DNA from: Muribaculaceae bacterium
GTDB lineage: Bacteria; Bacteroidota; Bacteroidia; Bacteroidales; Muribaculaceae
Length of the DNA stretch: 49,940 nucleotides
NCBI GenBank assembly: GCA_017424575.1
Contig: JAFOYQ010000044.1
Coordinates: forward strand, 1-49,940
Direction of reading: 5' to 3'
Numbering within the stretch: the first letter of the stretch is position 1; the number at the start of each line of letters is the position of its first letter. Below are positions 49,928 to 49,940 of this stretch, piece after piece. The position numbers and the translations under genes are program-made. The notes under the pieces were generated by a model. It was not told the origin of the DNA. It made no database searches and saw nothing but the letters and a program-made list of their open reading frames with translations.

Positions 49928-49940
49928 CAAAGAGAACAAT

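Noticed and set aside
1..49940. CRISPR arrays, prophage, conjugative element, restriction or toxin-antitoxin systems
   Set aside because: No regularly spaced short direct repeats, integrase, capsid, mobilisation, methylase or toxin-antitoxin-like gene pair was seen.

Overview
This window reads as the chromosome of an anaerobic gut-type Bacteroidales bacterium, possibly Muribaculaceae or a close relative; the family is inference. The support is as follows. Many genes are Bacteroidota-typical: GldH, OstA-like protein, PSP1/RicT next to RNase Y, DUF4252 proteins with an ECF sigma factor, DUF5063, FloA, and a PstS-like/TPR pair. The tmRNA tag ends GENNYALAA. Many transcription starts carry the Bacteroidales -7 element TAnnTTTG, several with TTTG about 19-20 nt upstream. 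No phage, plasmid, CRISPR array or intact transposase is visible. The region is core chromosome with a few lineage-specific islands.

Layout. 1-884: 3'-truncated serC (minus strand). 1026-3346: an ECF sigma operon, DUF4252 / sigma / anti-sigma-like / DUF4252, behind an ECF-type promoter. 3461-4732: rarA. 5055-8099: a plus-strand trio (small membrane protein, PstS-like lipoprotein, TPR protein). 8160-8510: non-coding repeat-like DNA. 8511-13874: outer-membrane biogenesis genes (OstA-like protein and two parvulin-type chaperones). 14056-17819: guaB, a 31-residue small membrane ORF, a flavodiiron protein and tsaB. 17896-21787: yicC-gmk-nadD-DUF5063-M18 aminopeptidase. 21842-22091: an inverted-repeat element. 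22240-24766: dps divergent from oxyR, then a Cys-rich acidic microprotein and a NERD protein. 24777-29531: PHP phosphatase, cstA, floA and a TPR/PD40 protein.

29657-36185 is one long minus-strand operon: rny-ricT-gldH-HAD phosphatase-M24 peptidase-cca. Ahead of it lie zapA and a coiled-coil partner (36316-36910). Then come cardiolipin synthase (37031-38488), a secreted protein with an internal tandem duplication (38592-39545), the rpsF-rpsR-rplI operon, a 55-residue small ORF with its own terminator, and a second ECF sigma factor. 42222-45223 holds an NhaC-type antiporter with two tandem PIG-L deacetylases. tmRNA follows (45352-45748), then an envelope-polysaccharide group (flippase, UDP-glucose dehydrogenase, acyltransferase; 45781-49611) and tRNA-Gly(GCC) at the right edge.

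The least-described material is: the ECF/DUF4252 operon with a self-type promoter; the microprotein and NERD gene behind oxyR; the rny-ricT operon with a terminator-like hairpin in its leader; two small ORFs too short for routine calling; and two intergenic regions sharing a near-identical palindrome. Family names come from motif recognition by eye; no database search was run.
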